A stretch of 64,000 nucleotides of DNA from an uncultured Clostridia bacterium. GTDB lineage: Bacteria > Bacillota > Clostridia > Oscillospirales > Ruminococcaceae. The notes under the pieces were generated by a model. The model saw only the letters and a list, made by a program, of their open reading frames with translations. It did no database searches and had not been told where the DNA came from. The DNA is taken from assembly GCA_947589035.1 (NCBI GenBank), contig CANPYZ010000004.1, positions 1 to 64,000 of the forward strand. The letters run 5' to 3'. Below, one piece after another: positions 51,207-61,150 of the stretch (position 1 is its first letter; every line of letters starts with the position of its first letter). Position numbers and translations under genes: made by a program.

Positions 51207-52833
51207 AGAAAAGAAATTACTATTTGAACGAATGAAATCTTTATCCAGTATGTTATTAATTGCGTTCACGCTGGGTGTTACCAGTTATTATATTTTATTT
51301 CCGTCAAGAGGGTATTTTCATTCAGATTCAACAGATACGATTATGTGGGCGGAAGCGTCCTATGAAGCGAAAGCCTTATTTAATGCGAATTTTGCGTATG
51401 CGTGTTTATTGCCATTCGGAACAAGTTTAATTATGACGGCACTAATTCCGTTTACAGGGGTATCCATGACAACGCATGTTGTCGGCATGTTAATTTTTTT
51501 CTTACTGTTTGCGGGGGGGTTAGTGCTGTTACTCCGGAAAATGGGCTGGAATCAGAACTGGATTAGCATAGCCTTATTTGTTGAAATCATGATTTGTTCC
51601 GGAAGTGGAAAATTAAGGGAAATTTACTGGGGGCATACGATTTATTACAGCTTAGGCGTGTTGTTTATTTTCGTTGGATTAGCGTTAATTTTCATGCAAA
51701 TGGACTATTCACGGGAATTGCAAGCCACAGAAGACGAAACGAAAGAAAAAATTTTCCGGAAAAAATTATTATTCTGCACAATTGGCATAGGCATATGGTT
51801 TATGCTGACGGGAATGGATCAGATTTCAGCGATTACAATTTTTGCTATTCCGGTGATTGGTGCAATTTTCTGTGTACGCTGGTTTGACAATGAAACGGAA
51901 ATTCTTTCTTTCCGGAATGTTCAATCGCTAATTTTAATTTTTGTGATGATGATTGGGACGGTGGCAGGATATTTTCTGACGAAAGTGTTAGCGAATGGCA
52001 TTGTTGCCGGCTATGAAGAAGCCTATTCGCAATATTCAGATATGGCTTACTGGATGGACAATCTGCGGAAATTTCCAACGGCTTGGCTGTCGCTTTTAGG
52101 GGTGACAGTACAAGCGAATACGCCGCTCATGAGTGCAGAAAGCGTCTGCGAATTAATAAAAATTATTTTAGGCATATTATTACTAATTTTACCGGTTTTC
52201 GCCTTGCTGAACTGGAAAAATATTCAGGACGAAAAAGAGAAAATCATTATTTTGACTTACTGGTTAATGACGTTACTAATTATGATGGGCTATGTCATGG
52301 GGAAACTTTCCGAGGCGAACTGGCGTTTGTCGCCGATTGTCGGAATGTCAACATTAGTTTCTGTGATTTTCCTGAAATGGTCATTCAAGCAAATCCACTG
52401 GAAAAGAATTTCCTGTTTATTCATGATTCCGGTGTTATTCGTCAGCGGGTCGAATGCGTTCACCATGGCAGAAATGCCAGCGGACAACACAAGCCAGAAC
52501 GGGCTTTATTTTTTAGAAAAGAAATTAGCCGAAAATCATTTAACTTACGGCTATGCGACATTCTGGAATGCGAATGCGATTACAATTATTTCTGATTCAG
52601 AAATTAAATGCAGAAGCATTGAAATTGACGAAAGCGGCATATGGCAAAGACCGTACCAGTCGAATTGGGACTGGTACAAAGACCAGCCCGAACAGGAAAA
52701 TTATTTTCTTTTATTAAGTGGTGCGGAAGTAGAAACATTAACCAACATCAACGACCCATTATTAAGTTATCCGCATGAAGAAATTTCAGCAGGCACTTAT
52801 AAAATCTGGGTGTTTGATGAAAATTTATTTTAA
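51196..52833 (+). CDS. Polytopic membrane protein, GT-C glycosyltransferase-like
   Basis: 545 aa from ATG 51196 (GCGAGG 6-7 nt upstream), overlapping the FAD enzyme. About eleven membrane helices; the first periplasmic loop holds [24 protein letters not shown], with an acidic motif of the kind seen in GT-C lipid-sugar-dependent transferases, and the C-terminal 110 residues form a soluble extracytoplasmic domain ([28 protein letters not shown]). Assignment to GT-C is by overall architecture and is tentative. Confidence 0.7.
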   Translation: MTPEEKKLLFERMKSLSSMLLIAFTLGVTSYYILFPSRGYFHSDSTDTIMWAEASYEAKALFNANFAYACLLPFGTSLIMTALIPFTGVSMTTHVVGMLIFFLLFAGGLVLLLRKMGWNQNWISIALFVEIMICSGSGKLREIYWGHTIYYSLGVLFIFVGLALIFMQMDYSRELQATEDETKEKIFRKKLLFCTIGIGIWFMLTGMDQISAITIFAIPVIGAIFCVRWFDNETEILSFRNVQSLILIFVMMIGTVAGYFLTKVLANGIVAGYEEAYSQYSDMAYWMDNLRKFPTAWLSLLGVTVQANTPLMSAESVCELIKIILGILLLILPVFALLNWKNIQDEKEKIIILTYWLMTLLIMMGYVMGKLSEANWRLSPIVGMSTLVSVIFLKWSFKQIHWKRISCLFMIPVLFVSGSNAFTMAEMPADNTSQNGLYFLEKKLAENHLTYGYATFWNANAITIISDSEIKCRSIEIDESGIWQRPYQSNWDWYKDQPEQENYFLLLSGAEVETLTNINDPLLSYPHEEISAGTYKIWVFDENLF

Positions 52834-52840
52834 TTAAACA

Positions 52841-52880
52841 AATCCCCGTCCAATTTTTAAAATTAGGCGGGGAATTTTTA
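52841..52880. terminator. Bidirectional terminator
   Basis: ATCCCCGTC / GGCGGGGAATT stem with a T run on both strands, between convergent genes; it overlaps the stop of the kinase-like gene. Confidence 0.75.
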
Positions 52881-54887
52881 AAGTTCGTCAGTTTCGTAGG
52901 GTTCAGGAACGCCGAAAGAATTAGGCGCAGTAGCGGGGGCTTCTTCCGTGTGTTCCGGGAAATCTGTTTCTTCCGGTGCATTCGTTGGCGCAACGAACGG
53001 AGCGGATTCTAAAGGTATGCCGGAATCGTCGGTCATGTCGGGAATTTCCTGCGGTTCTGTCTGTACGGGGGTAACAGTAGGGGGTTCAGTAGCGGGAGTT
53101 GTTTCAGGGTTGCTTGCGTAGAAAATTTTTAATTTTTCGTCACCGCTTAAGTCGAACATATCGCCGGCGGCTTTATTTAATTCTACAACGTAACCTGTTT
53201 CGAAACCGTAATTCACAACGGCTTCTGTAATGTAATACTCACTGGTTAAACCAATTGCAGCGAGTTCTTCTTCATATTGCATTAATGATTTTCCGGCGTA
53301 ATCGGGCAGAGGAATAGAAGAAGGACCTTTGCTGACAACGACTTTCACGACTGCGCCGCTGTGGAAGGGCTGACCGGCTTCAATTTCCTGTTCCATAATA
53401 ATACCGGCATCTATTGTATCACTGAAGGCGTAAATGGGTTCAAGATGTAACCAACCGTCAATTTCGAGTTGTTCTTTTTTGAGTTCGTAACTCATACCCA
53501 CTAAAGCGGGCATTTGGCTGTCGCCTTGGGCTTCTGTTTCGGTGACGGATTCGGGGGAAGATTCCGTAATAATATGATTTTCGGTAGATTCCGCAATGTC
53601 TGTTTCGGAAGAATGATTCATGGAAACCGTACCGCTTGACCCTGTCACGCTGATAATAATAATCGTAAGCACTAATAAAATGCATACTGTCATGACGGCA
53701 ATCAACAAAGAAGAACGGAATTTTTCCGTAACGCTTTCTTGTCCTGGAATAGTGTAATCCATTTGTTTTTCTTTTTCTTTGGTTTTTTCTTTGGGTGGGT
53801 CTTTTGGTTTGGTTTTCGCTTTATTTTTTGATTTTTCTTTTTTAGGCTTAGAAGAATTAGCATTTTTCTTCTGGGGAACGGGGGAAACAATTTTCGTTTC
53901 TTCTTTGGAATTTTTAGCATTTTCGGTATGTTCGAAAAGCTGAGTGACAAGTTCAGTAATGGACTGCGTGCGTTTCTGGGAATCTAAGTCCATTCCTGAC
54001 ATAATCGCATCAGAAACATTCTGAGGAATTTTCGGTTCGAGTTTGCAAGGCGGGGAAAGATTGTCTAATTGAATCCGGCTTGGCGCATCAACGGGGCGTG
54101 TTCCGGTCAATAACCGGTACAGAACGGCACAAATGCCGTAAACGTCCGTGAATGTTCCCTGTTTTGCTCCTGGAGTATATTGTTCCGGTGCGGCGTATCC
54201 GTCGAAAAGTTCAGAAGGCAATTCTAAATGCATTGTCCGCACGTCGTAAATGCTGAACCCGCAGAGTTCTAATTCTTTTTCGGGAGTAATGTAAATCGTT
54301 TCCGGACTGATTGCCCGATGAATAACATGCTGATTATGCATTAAACTTAACGTAGTAAAGAACGTTGGGAAAAGTTTAGCGACTTCTTCCCAGGATAAAT
54401 AACCGGCGTAATCTTTTAAATATTCGGTTAATTTAATGCCTTCAATATATTCATAAATGACATAAGTCGTATTATTTGCAGTAATAATATCTAACGTCGG
54501 AATAATATGCGGTAAAGACCGCATTTGCGCAAGATTTCTGTTTAATTCGGTAAATTCAGCCATTAAGGCTTTATATTTGACGGTATTATTTTTCAGAATG
54601 GTAATTGTCGCCCTGCCTTTCACCCGTTTACACAAGCCGACGGGCATATATTCCCGAATTAAGACTTTGCATTTAATTGCTGAATTATAACCGATATAAT
54701 TTGCGCCTTCGCTGTTATGACCGAGTTTAATGCCGAGTGTGTACCGTTCATTTAATTCTGTGCCAGGCGGTGCATACTCAGGGTCGTAAGGAGCATCTTC
54801 GGCATAACCGCAGTGCGGGCAAATTCTAAATCTTGCCGGTTTTAATTCCATACAACAATAACAACGAGTAGTTTCATCATTTATCAT
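52878..54887 (-). CDS. PASTA-domain Ser/Thr pseudokinase with N-terminal zinc ribbon
   Basis: 669 aa from ATG 54887 (AGGAAAGGAG upstream). Residues 10-30: C-Y-C-C and C-P-H-C zinc ribbon. Residues about 45-310: PknB-like kinase fold, but the ATP-anchoring Lys of VAIKE is Arg (VLIRE), the catalytic HRD/HRDIS Asp is Ala (HRAISPE) and the DFG motif is CGF. APE is retained (YAAPEQY) as is the DVYG helix. Then a Lys-rich cytosolic linker, one membrane helix (SSLLIAVMTVCILLVLTIIIISV), and two extracellular PASTA domains (about 475-600) followed by a Pro/Thr tail. PASTA domains bind peptidoglycan or lipid II. It is probably a non-catalytic sensor or scaffold. Confidence 0.88.
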   Translation of the reverse strand: MINDETTRCYCCMELKPARFRICPHCGYAEDAPYDPEYAPPGTELNERYTLGIKLGHNSEGANYIGYNSAIKCKVLIREYMPVGLCKRVKGRATITILKNNTVKYKALMAEFTELNRNLAQMRSLPHIIPTLDIITANNTTYVIYEYIEGIKLTEYLKDYAGYLSWEEVAKLFPTFFTTLSLMHNQHVIHRAISPETIYITPEKELELCGFSIYDVRTMHLELPSELFDGYAAPEQYTPGAKQGTFTDVYGICAVLYRLLTGTRPVDAPSRIQLDNLSPPCKLEPKIPQNVSDAIMSGMDLDSQKRTQSITELVTQLFEHTENAKNSKEETKIVSPVPQKKNANSSKPKKEKSKNKAKTKPKDPPKEKTKEKEKQMDYTIPGQESVTEKFRSSLLIAVMTVCILLVLTIIIISVTGSSGTVSMNHSSETDIAESTENHIITESSPESVTETEAQGDSQMPALVGMSYELKKEQLEIDGWLHLEPIYAFSDTIDAGIIMEQEIEAGQPFHSGAVVKVVVSKGPSSIPLPDYAGKSLMQYEEELAAIGLTSEYYITEAVVNYGFETGYVVELNKAAGDMFDLSGDEKLKIFYASNPETTPATEPPTVTPVQTEPQEIPDMTDDSGIPLESAPFVAPTNAPEETDFPEHTEEAPATAPNSFGVPEPYETDEL

Positions 54888-54923
54888 ACCGAAAAATTCT
54901 CCTTTCCTGAATAGTCTATTATT

Positions 54924-54952
54924 ATTGTACCAGTTTTTGACGGAGTTGTCAA
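54924..54952 (-). promoter_or_regulatory. Promoter of the pseudokinase gene
   Basis: Minus strand TTGACA (54952-54947), 17-nt spacer, TACAAT (54929-54924). Confidence 0.75.
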
Positions 54953-55018
54953 GTTTTTTTCGCAACTGGAAATCATTTCTTTGCTAATTTGTATCAGAAA
55001 TGTAACATTTTGAAAAAA

Positions 55019-56293
55019 TTAAAGTGAAATTAACTTTTTCCGGAGTAATTCCTGCGCCGCAAGAAGAATGCTGATTCTTCCGCTGTTCCAGCTGATTCCG
55101 CCCTGAAGCCAGACGGCGTAAGGCGGTCTTAACGGTGCATCGGCGGAAAGTTCAATAGAAGCCCCGTTAGTGAATGCGCCAGCTGCCATAATGACTTGAT
55201 TTTCGTAACCAGGCATATCCCACGGTTCCGGCGTAACATACGCATCAACAGGAGAACCTTTCTGAATGCCCTGACAGAAGGCAATGACATTTTCGGGAGA
55301 ATTTAATTCAATTGCCGTGACAATGTCGCCTTTTACCGCATTCGCTTCCGGAGAACAGGAAAACCCTAACAAAGTAAATAATTCCGCTGCGAAAGCAGTC
55401 GTTTTCAGGGCGTTAGCGACAATATCCGGTGCGAGGTAAAGCCCTTGAAATAATTCCCGATTCATGCCGAGTGTACAGCCGACTTCTTTTCCTAATCCGA
55501 CACAAGTTAAACGATAAGCGCATAATTCGACTAAATTCGCATTTCCGGCGATGTAACCGCCCGTGCGGGCAATCCCTCCGCCGGGATTTTTAATCATTGA
55601 ACCAACTAAAATATCTGCACCAACAGCAGAAGGTTCAACTTCTTCTACAAATTCGCCGTAGCAATTATCGACGAAAATAATAATTTTCGGATTTACTTCA
55701 CGAATAGAAGAACATAAATGTTTCAGTTCGTCAATCGTAAACGCTGTCCGGAGGGAATAGCCCCTTGACCGCTGAATGTAAGCCATTTTTGCGCCAGAAA
55801 GATTTTTCTGAATTTCGGGAATATCCGGTTTTCCTTCCGGAGTAAGGGGAATGATTTTTGTTTTTATGCCGAAATCTTTTAATGAACCGTTTCCGGCTTT
55901 ACCGGAAAAGCCAATGACTTCATGTAACGTGTCGTAAGGCGTACCTGTCACGAAAACGAGTTCATCTTCCGGACGGAGTAAGCCGAATAATGCCACACTC
56001 AAAGCATGAGTTCCGGAAACGAAATTATGCCGGACGAGTGCGTCTTCCGTGCCGAAAACGTCCGCCCACACACGGTCTAATGTTTCTCTTCCGAAATCCC
56101 CGTAGCCGTAACCGGTACTAAGAGTAAAACAAGTTTCACTGACTTTATTTTTCGTGAAAGCGTGTAATACTTTAGCAGCATTATGGCGGGCGATTCTGTC
56201 AGTTCTGCTGAAGAAAGAAGAACAATTCTTTTCAGCTTGTTCAGCGAGTGTTTCTAAACGTGGGTCAATTTCAAAATAATCATGCATTGCCAT
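55019..56293 (-). CDS. Methionine-gamma-lyase-like PLP enzyme (aluminium-resistance family)
   Basis: 424 aa from ATG 56293 (ATG 56287 is an alternative); the start overlaps the GNAT gene. Fold-type I PLP enzyme; SMIKNPGGGIARTGGYIAG contains the Lys that forms the Schiff base, and IIFVDNCYGEF the Asp that contacts the pyridine nitrogen. The family is annotated as aluminium resistance protein or methionine-gamma-lyase-like; the true substrate is unclear. Last gene of a reverse-strand run from murD. Confidence 0.9.
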   Translation of the reverse strand: MAMHDYFEIDPRLETLAEQAEKNCSSFFSRTDRIARHNAAKVLHAFTKNKVSETCFTLSTGYGYGDFGRETLDRVWADVFGTEDALVRHNFVSGTHALSVALFGLLRPEDELVFVTGTPYDTLHEVIGFSGKAGNGSLKDFGIKTKIIPLTPEGKPDIPEIQKNLSGAKMAYIQRSRGYSLRTAFTIDELKHLCSSIREVNPKIIIFVDNCYGEFVEEVEPSAVGADILVGSMIKNPGGGIARTGGYIAGNANLVELCAYRLTCVGLGKEVGCTLGMNRELFQGLYLAPDIVANALKTTAFAAELFTLLGFSCSPEANAVKGDIVTAIELNSPENVIAFCQGIQKGSPVDAYVTPEPWDMPGYENQVIMAAGAFTNGASIELSADAPLRPPYAVWLQGGISWNSGRISILLAAQELLRKKLISL

Positions 56294-57074
56294 TATCGAG
56301 TAATCCTTTCGTAAATATATCGGAAGAATTTTCCGAACGTTCGAGAACGTATTCTGTTTCAATAGCCGTAAAGCCAATTTCCCTGTAGAAACTTTCCCGA
56401 ATATCGAGTGCGTAAAGAACAGACTGTTTATTAAATTGTGCAAGCCAGCCGGCAAGCCACCGCAGGAATAATCTTGCATGACCTAAACCCCTTGCTTCCG
56501 GTAAAGTAGCCACTTGCCCCACAAGCACATAATTGTCAATATCAAATAAAATTGATGCAGTAGTGCTGTTCTTATATGTCAGAATATGACTAATTCCATG
56601 ACGGCATCTGTGGGAAGTATCTGTCAGCCAGAGGGAATAATCTTCTAAATTCGGAAAACCTGCATGAAGAATTTCATACACTTTATCTAAAGACGGGTTA
56701 AATTCCACATCTTCTTCATGAAAATCAGGGTGATTCATGTCCGGTTGAAGTGCAAACGTTGTCCGGTGCAAAGACTGATATTCCGGAAGGCGTTCAGCCA
56801 GCATATTCCGAACAGGTTCATTGCATTCAATGCGAAAAGGCTCATGCATTTTTAAGAAAACGGCTAAATTTTCGACTTCTTCCGGTTCAGCCTGAAGAAT
56901 TAGCACAGTACTGTTAAAATTCAGCATTACACCGGAATTTCCGACAGTGTAAAACTGGCAGAACGGATAATGTAAACCGTAGGCTTTATAATAAGAAAAC
57001 ATTTTCCTCCCCCGCCACGACTGCCGGAGGAGCGCACAAGGGAATTGCGATTCAGAAGTAATTTTTTTAATCAT
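56280..57074 (-). CDS. GNAT-family N-acetyltransferase
   Basis: 264 aa. N-terminal 110 residues of unclear fold, then a GNAT domain with the acetyl-CoA-binding segment VATLPEARGLGHARLFLRWL (about 197-216; consensus R/Q-x-x-G-x-G/A is partly kept as ARGLGHA) and ALDIRESFYREIGFTAIE. ATG shares a base with the stop of the M42 peptidase gene; the end overlaps the PLP-enzyme start. Substrate unknown. Confidence 0.85.
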   Translation of the reverse strand: MIKKITSESQFPCALLRQSWRGRKMFSYYKAYGLHYPFCQFYTVGNSGVMLNFNSTVLILQAEPEEVENLAVFLKMHEPFRIECNEPVRNMLAERLPEYQSLHRTTFALQPDMNHPDFHEEDVEFNPSLDKVYEILHAGFPNLEDYSLWLTDTSHRCRHGISHILTYKNSTTASILFDIDNYVLVGQVATLPEARGLGHARLFLRWLAGWLAQFNKQSVLYALDIRESFYREIGFTAIETEYVLERSENSSDIFTKGLLDNGNA

Positions 57075-58102
57075 TATTCATGCATTCTTTCCAATAATTT
57101 TTCCGCTAACTGGTAAGTGTTCAGCATGTCGCTGATTTGCGCCGTGCAGAAAGGCGAATGCAAATACCGGCAAGGCAAGGAAAGCGCAAGTGTTTTCACA
57201 CCGTTTCGGGATAAATGCACAGAACCAGCGTCATTTCCTCCGGCAATGCGGGTTTTCGTCTGGCAGGGAATGGAAAATTTTTCCGCTTCCTGAAAGGCGA
57301 GATGATATAAATTTTTATCATAAATTGTTGCCCTGTCCATAAATAACGCCACTGCGCCCCGACCTAAACGGCAAACCGCCGCACCATCATTCACGCCATC
57401 AAGGTCAGCAGCAGTTGTTGTTTCTAAAATTAACGCTGAATCAGGCGCAATAGCGAAAGCAGCAGTTTTACTTCCCCGCAAGCCGATTTCTTCCTGAACG
57501 AAAAACGCAAACCATGTATCATAGGGAATATCTGATTCAAGCATTTTCAGCATAACGGCACAGCCGAAACGGTCATCAATCGCTTTACAAGCGACACGGT
57601 TTCCGCCGAGTTCCGTCCAATCACTAAGAAAACAAACAGAATCCCCGGGCAGAATATGTAATTCTACTGTTTCACTTCTGGAAGTTGCGCCAACATCTAA
57701 TAATAAATCTTTTTTTTCGGGTTTTTGTTCTTGTTCTTCTTTGGAAAGCTGGTGAACAGGTTTACACCCAATTACGCCGAAAATATTCTGTTCCGGTAAG
57801 AAAACACTTCTGCCAATCGCAACATCTGCATCAATTCCGCCGACAGGTTCTAAAACGCAAAGACCGTCAGAACGAATTTCCGTAATGATGAAACCGACTT
57901 CGTCCATGTGTGCGCCAATTAACACAGTATGTTTTGCAGGGGATTTTCCTTTTTTATGAACAAGTAAATTACCGAGTGCATCTGTGCGGCATTCAGCAAT
58001 ATCAGGGAAAGTGTTAATTTTCTCCTCAAGATAATTCCGGACGGCGGATTCATCGCCGGAAATGCCGTATAAAGCGCAAAGTTCTTTCAAGTAATTCAGC
58101 AT
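57074..58102 (-). CDS. M42-family aminopeptidase, paralogue 1
   Basis: 342 aa from ATG 58102 (GGGGGTG 6 nt upstream). Two-zinc enzyme: first zinc His in IGAHMDEVGF, bridging Asp and neighbours in CKAIDDRFGCAV, catalytic Glu-Glu in FVQEEIGLRG, further Asp/Glu in ALILETTTAAD and final His near RYLHSPF. Metallo-aminopeptidase of the glutamyl-aminopeptidase/FrvX type, forming tetrahedral cytosolic particles. Overlaps its paralogue by 7 bp. Confidence 0.92.
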   Translation of the reverse strand: MLNYLKELCALYGISGDESAVRNYLEEKINTFPDIAECRTDALGNLLVHKKGKSPAKHTVLIGAHMDEVGFIITEIRSDGLCVLEPVGGIDADVAIGRSVFLPEQNIFGVIGCKPVHQLSKEEQEQKPEKKDLLLDVGATSRSETVELHILPGDSVCFLSDWTELGGNRVACKAIDDRFGCAVMLKMLESDIPYDTWFAFFVQEEIGLRGSKTAAFAIAPDSALILETTTAADLDGVNDGAAVCRLGRGAVALFMDRATIYDKNLYHLAFQEAEKFSIPCQTKTRIAGGNDAGSVHLSRNGVKTLALSLPCRYLHSPFCTAQISDMLNTYQLAEKLLERMHE

Positions 58103-59115
58103 GATTCGCACCCCCTTAAAAATTCAGCTAATAATTTTCCTGTAGCGCAAATGTCGTTTAAGTCCACGACTTCAACAGGCGTATGCATGTAAAATAATGG
58201 AATGGACACCGTGCAGGACTTCACGCCCTCACAAGAAACGGAAAACTCATCTGCATTCGTTCCGGTTCTGCCGGACATGACTTCATATTGATAGGGAATA
58301 TTTTTTTCAGCGGCAATCAAGGCTAAATTTCGGGAAATTTCCTTTGACAGGGAAGGCGAAAAGCCAATCATTGCACCGTCACCAGCTTTTCCGGTATTTT
58401 TCGTTCCGTCACCAGCGAAAGAAACATCTACAGCAAGTGCAATATCTGGTTGAATGCGAAAACAGCCGGTTTTAGCACCACAGCCATTAACTTCTTCCCT
58501 ATGCGAGAATAAAACACTCACTTCACAAGGAAGAGTATTTTTCTTCACTAAAGATAAAGCGTAAAGAATAGCCGCAATTCCGGAACGGTCATCTAAAGCA
58601 GGAGAAGTGAATTTTTCTCCGGCAAGGCAAGTTGTGACACCGGAAAATGTCACGCTATCACCGAGGGAAAGAATTTCTTTCAGTTCGTCAGCGGAATAAC
58701 CTGTATCAATGCGGACTTGTTCAATTTTCTGAACGGATTCCTTACCGCCGGACAAATGCGGCGGTAAAGTGGAAATAATGCCGGAAATGCATTTCTTCCC
58801 GTGGAGGAAAACTTTCTGTGCCGGAAACCAGCGGCGGTCAAGTCCGCCAACGTTGCCGACAGTCACGAATCCGTCAGGAGTAATTCCGGTAACAATCAGC
58901 CCGACCTGGTCAAGATGTGCATCTAATAATACATGTAATGCATTCGGCTTTTCGCAAGGAATATGCCCAATGACATTATTTTCGGAAATCTGCACTTCCG
59001 GACAGAATTTCCGGAGAAATTCAGCGGAAACTTCTGCAATGTTAAACTCATCGCCGGAAATTCCGGTTGTCTGGCAAAGTGCAGAAAGCATTTTTTTCAA
59101 AGAATCTTTTCTCAT
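58096..59115 (-). CDS. M42-family aminopeptidase, paralogue 2
   Basis: 339 aa. Same layout as paralogue 1: LLDAHLDQVGL, PALDDRSGIA, FSHREEVNGCGAKTG, DIALAVDVSF and FYMHTPVE. The catalytic pair is REE instead of QEE. Tandem paralogues with overlapping ends suggest gene duplication and perhaps complementary specificity in peptide breakdown. Starts 2-3 bp after the murD stop, with the TTTTCTC... region offering a weak ribosome site, so coupling to murD is likely. Confidence 0.9.
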   Translation of the reverse strand: MRKDSLKKMLSALCQTTGISGDEFNIAEVSAEFLRKFCPEVQISENNVIGHIPCEKPNALHVLLDAHLDQVGLIVTGITPDGFVTVGNVGGLDRRWFPAQKVFLHGKKCISGIISTLPPHLSGGKESVQKIEQVRIDTGYSADELKEILSLGDSVTFSGVTTCLAGEKFTSPALDDRSGIAAILYALSLVKKNTLPCEVSVLFSHREEVNGCGAKTGCFRIQPDIALAVDVSFAGDGTKNTGKAGDGAMIGFSPSLSKEISRNLALIAAEKNIPYQYEVMSGRTGTNADEFSVSCEGVKSCTVSIPLFYMHTPVEVVDLNDICATGKLLAEFLRGCESC

Positions 59116-59117
59116 GA

Positions 59118-60512
59118 TTAATTTCCTAAATCCTTTACTAAGCGTTTAAAATGTTGCCCCCGTACTTCAAAATTAGGGTATGCGTCGAAACTTGCGCACG
59201 CTGGGGAAAGTGTAACAATATCGCCGTTTTGTGCATTCTGGAAAGCAGTCTGCACGGCTTCTTCCATAGACTGCACGTGAATAATTTTTAACGTTTCGGG
59301 GTTGTAATTTTCAGCGGAAGTAACTGCTTTTTCGATTTTATCGGCAGTCACGCCCATTAAAATTAATAATTTTACTTTTTCGCAAACGGTTTCCGCCATA
59401 GGTTCAAAGGGAATTTTCTTGTCATAACCGCCTGCTAAAACAATTAATTTCTGTTGGAAACTGTTTAACCCTGCGAGAACTCTTGTCGGGCTTGTGGCAA
59501 TGCTGTCATTGTAATATTTCACGCCGTTCAATTCCCGAACAAATTCTATACGATGTTCCACACCGCCGAAATTTTCTGCAACGGTAACGAATGCCTCAAC
59601 AGGAACTTCCCCCCAGAGGGCAGCAATTACGCCGAGGAAATTTTCCACGTTATGCATTCCTGGAATGCGAATCTGGTCTTTATGCATAACGGGCGTAATG
59701 CAATGATTTTCGATATAGCATAACATGCCATCATTCCGGAGGAATGCGCCACGTTCAGGAATTTCCTTCCGGCTGAACCAGTTTAATTTCCCACGAACGA
59801 TAGGAGCAAGAGCTTTCGTGCCGTCGTTATCAGCATTCAGCACAGTTCTTGAAAAAGCGTTCTGGTGGGCAATTAAATTCGTTTTAGCGGAAATATATTC
59901 TTCCATAGTGCCGTGAACGTCTAAATGATTTGGCGTAATATTCGTGATTAACGCCGTGTCGGGAGATTTCCGCATGGAAATTAACTGAAAGCTGGACAAT
60001 TCCACAACAGCGGCATCAGTTTCCCGAATGTTTTCAATTACAGGAAGTAAAGCCTTTCCGATGTTTCCGCCTAAATATACTGTTTTTCCGGCAGCGGAAA
60101 GAATTTCAGAAATTAACGTTGTAGAAGTGGACTTCCCGTCAGAACCGGTAACAGCGTAAATTTTACACGGGCATAAATCGAAAAACACTTCCATTTCGGA
60201 AGTCACGACAACTCCGGCATTTTTCGCCTGAAGTAAAGCCGGATTATGGTAATACATTCCAGGAGTACGGAAAACAACGTCAAATTCTGTTAAAGAATCT
60301 AAATACTTTTCTCCTAAAATGAAATTCACGCCGAGTTCGGAAAGTTCGTCATAGACTTCCTGAAACTGTTCAGCGGAACGCTTGTCGCAGACGGTTACGG
60401 GAATATGTTTTTTCCGGAAAAGGCGAATCAGTTCCGTATGGCTGACACCTGTTCCGATGAAGGCAATATGTTTTTGCTGCATATCGTTGAAAAATTGTTG
60501 AATTTTACTCAT
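59118..60512 (-). CDS. murD: UDP-N-acetylmuramoyl-L-alanine:D-glutamate ligase
   Basis: 464 aa from ATG 60512 (GGAGGAG 9-10 nt upstream). Mur-ligase ATP loop GSDGKSTST (about 119-127; the usual GTNGKTT Thr is Ser), ELSSFQL, NITPNHLDVHGTMEEYISAK with the carbamylated Lys, and EHRIEFV, NDSIATSPTR. Adds D-Glu to the muramoyl chain in peptidoglycan synthesis. Outside a dcw cluster, which is unusual but seen in related genomes. Heads a run with two M42 peptidases. Confidence 0.93.
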   Translation of the reverse strand: MSKIQQFFNDMQQKHIAFIGTGVSHTELIRLFRKKHIPVTVCDKRSAEQFQEVYDELSELGVNFILGEKYLDSLTEFDVVFRTPGMYYHNPALLQAKNAGVVVTSEMEVFFDLCPCKIYAVTGSDGKSTSTTLISEILSAAGKTVYLGGNIGKALLPVIENIRETDAAVVELSSFQLISMRKSPDTALITNITPNHLDVHGTMEEYISAKTNLIAHQNAFSRTVLNADNDGTKALAPIVRGKLNWFSRKEIPERGAFLRNDGMLCYIENHCITPVMHKDQIRIPGMHNVENFLGVIAALWGEVPVEAFVTVAENFGGVEHRIEFVRELNGVKYYNDSIATSPTRVLAGLNSFQQKLIVLAGGYDKKIPFEPMAETVCEKVKLLILMGVTADKIEKAVTSAENYNPETLKIIHVQSMEEAVQTAFQNAQNGDIVTLSPACASFDAYPNFEVRGQHFKRLVKDLGN

Positions 60513-60555
60513 AAAAATAACTCCTCCTGTTGAGTGAAAAAAGCTGTCACATTCT

Positions 60556-60584
60556 ATTATAGCAGATAATTTCAGAAAAATCAA
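60556..60584 (-). promoter_or_regulatory. Promoter of murD
   Basis: Minus strand TTGATT (60584-60579), 17-nt spacer, TATAAT (60561-60556). Divergent from the promoter at 60602, with 17 bp between the -35 boxes. Confidence 0.65.
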
Positions 60585-60601
60585 TGTTTTTCAAAAAAAA
60601 C

Positions 60602-60630
60602 TTGACATTTCTTTGAAATTATGTTATTGT
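60602..60630 (+). promoter_or_regulatory. Promoter of the DtxR-like regulator
   Basis: TTGACA (60602-60607), 17-nt spacer, TATTGT (60625-60630). Confidence 0.65.
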
Positions 60631-60667
60631 ATTAGTAAGGCAAGAATTGCAAAGGAGTGACAGAAAT

Positions 60668-61105
60668 TTGAATTTATGTTCAGGTCAGTATAGATATTTA
60701 CTGTGTATTTACCGATTAGGGCGGGGAAATGAACGCATACGCTGCGTAGACATAGCGAAAGATTTAGGGGTAACACGTCCGAGTGTCAGCAAGATGATGA
60801 AATGCATGGTACGCATGGAACTAATAGAACCAGATTACAGTGAACAGGTAAGATTAACGGAAACGGGGCGGAACATCGCCGAGCATTTCAATCAGGATTA
60901 TGATATTACCTATGCATTTTTCCGGAGAATCTTGAAATTATCGCCGGAGAAAGCGAAAGACAATGCTTTTTTGTTTTTGTCGACGTTTTCAAGGGAAACC
61001 GTGAAACAGCTGAATGCGGTAACAAGCAGAAGTTTAGAGCATGTGCGCAAAAGCCGGACAGCGGAAAAGAAGAAACCCGTGCAGACAGATGAAACATCAT
61101 CTTAA
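60668..61105 (+). CDS. DtxR/MntR-like metal-dependent regulator
   Basis: 145 aa from TTG 60668 (AAGGAG 10 nt upstream; a start at 60647 would include the site). Winged helix-turn-helix at about 5-65 (YRYLLCIYRLGRGNERIRCVDIAKDLGVTRPSVSKMMKCMVRMELIEPD). The dimerisation region lacks the usual cluster of His/Cys ligands (HxxCE), so metal sensing is uncertain. The C-terminus is basic and probably disordered (RKSRTAEKKKP). Target genes unknown; the nearest are murD (divergent) and the MIF-family gene. Confidence 0.75.
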   Translation: MNLCSGQYRYLLCIYRLGRGNERIRCVDIAKDLGVTRPSVSKMMKCMVRMELIEPDYSEQVRLTETGRNIAEHFNQDYDITYAFFRRILKLSPEKAKDNAFLFLSTFSRETVKQLNAVTSRSLEHVRKSRTAEKKKPVQTDETSS

Positions 61106-61150
61106 TGTAAAATTTTTAATTTAATTTAATTTTGAAAGGGAGTTATTTTC

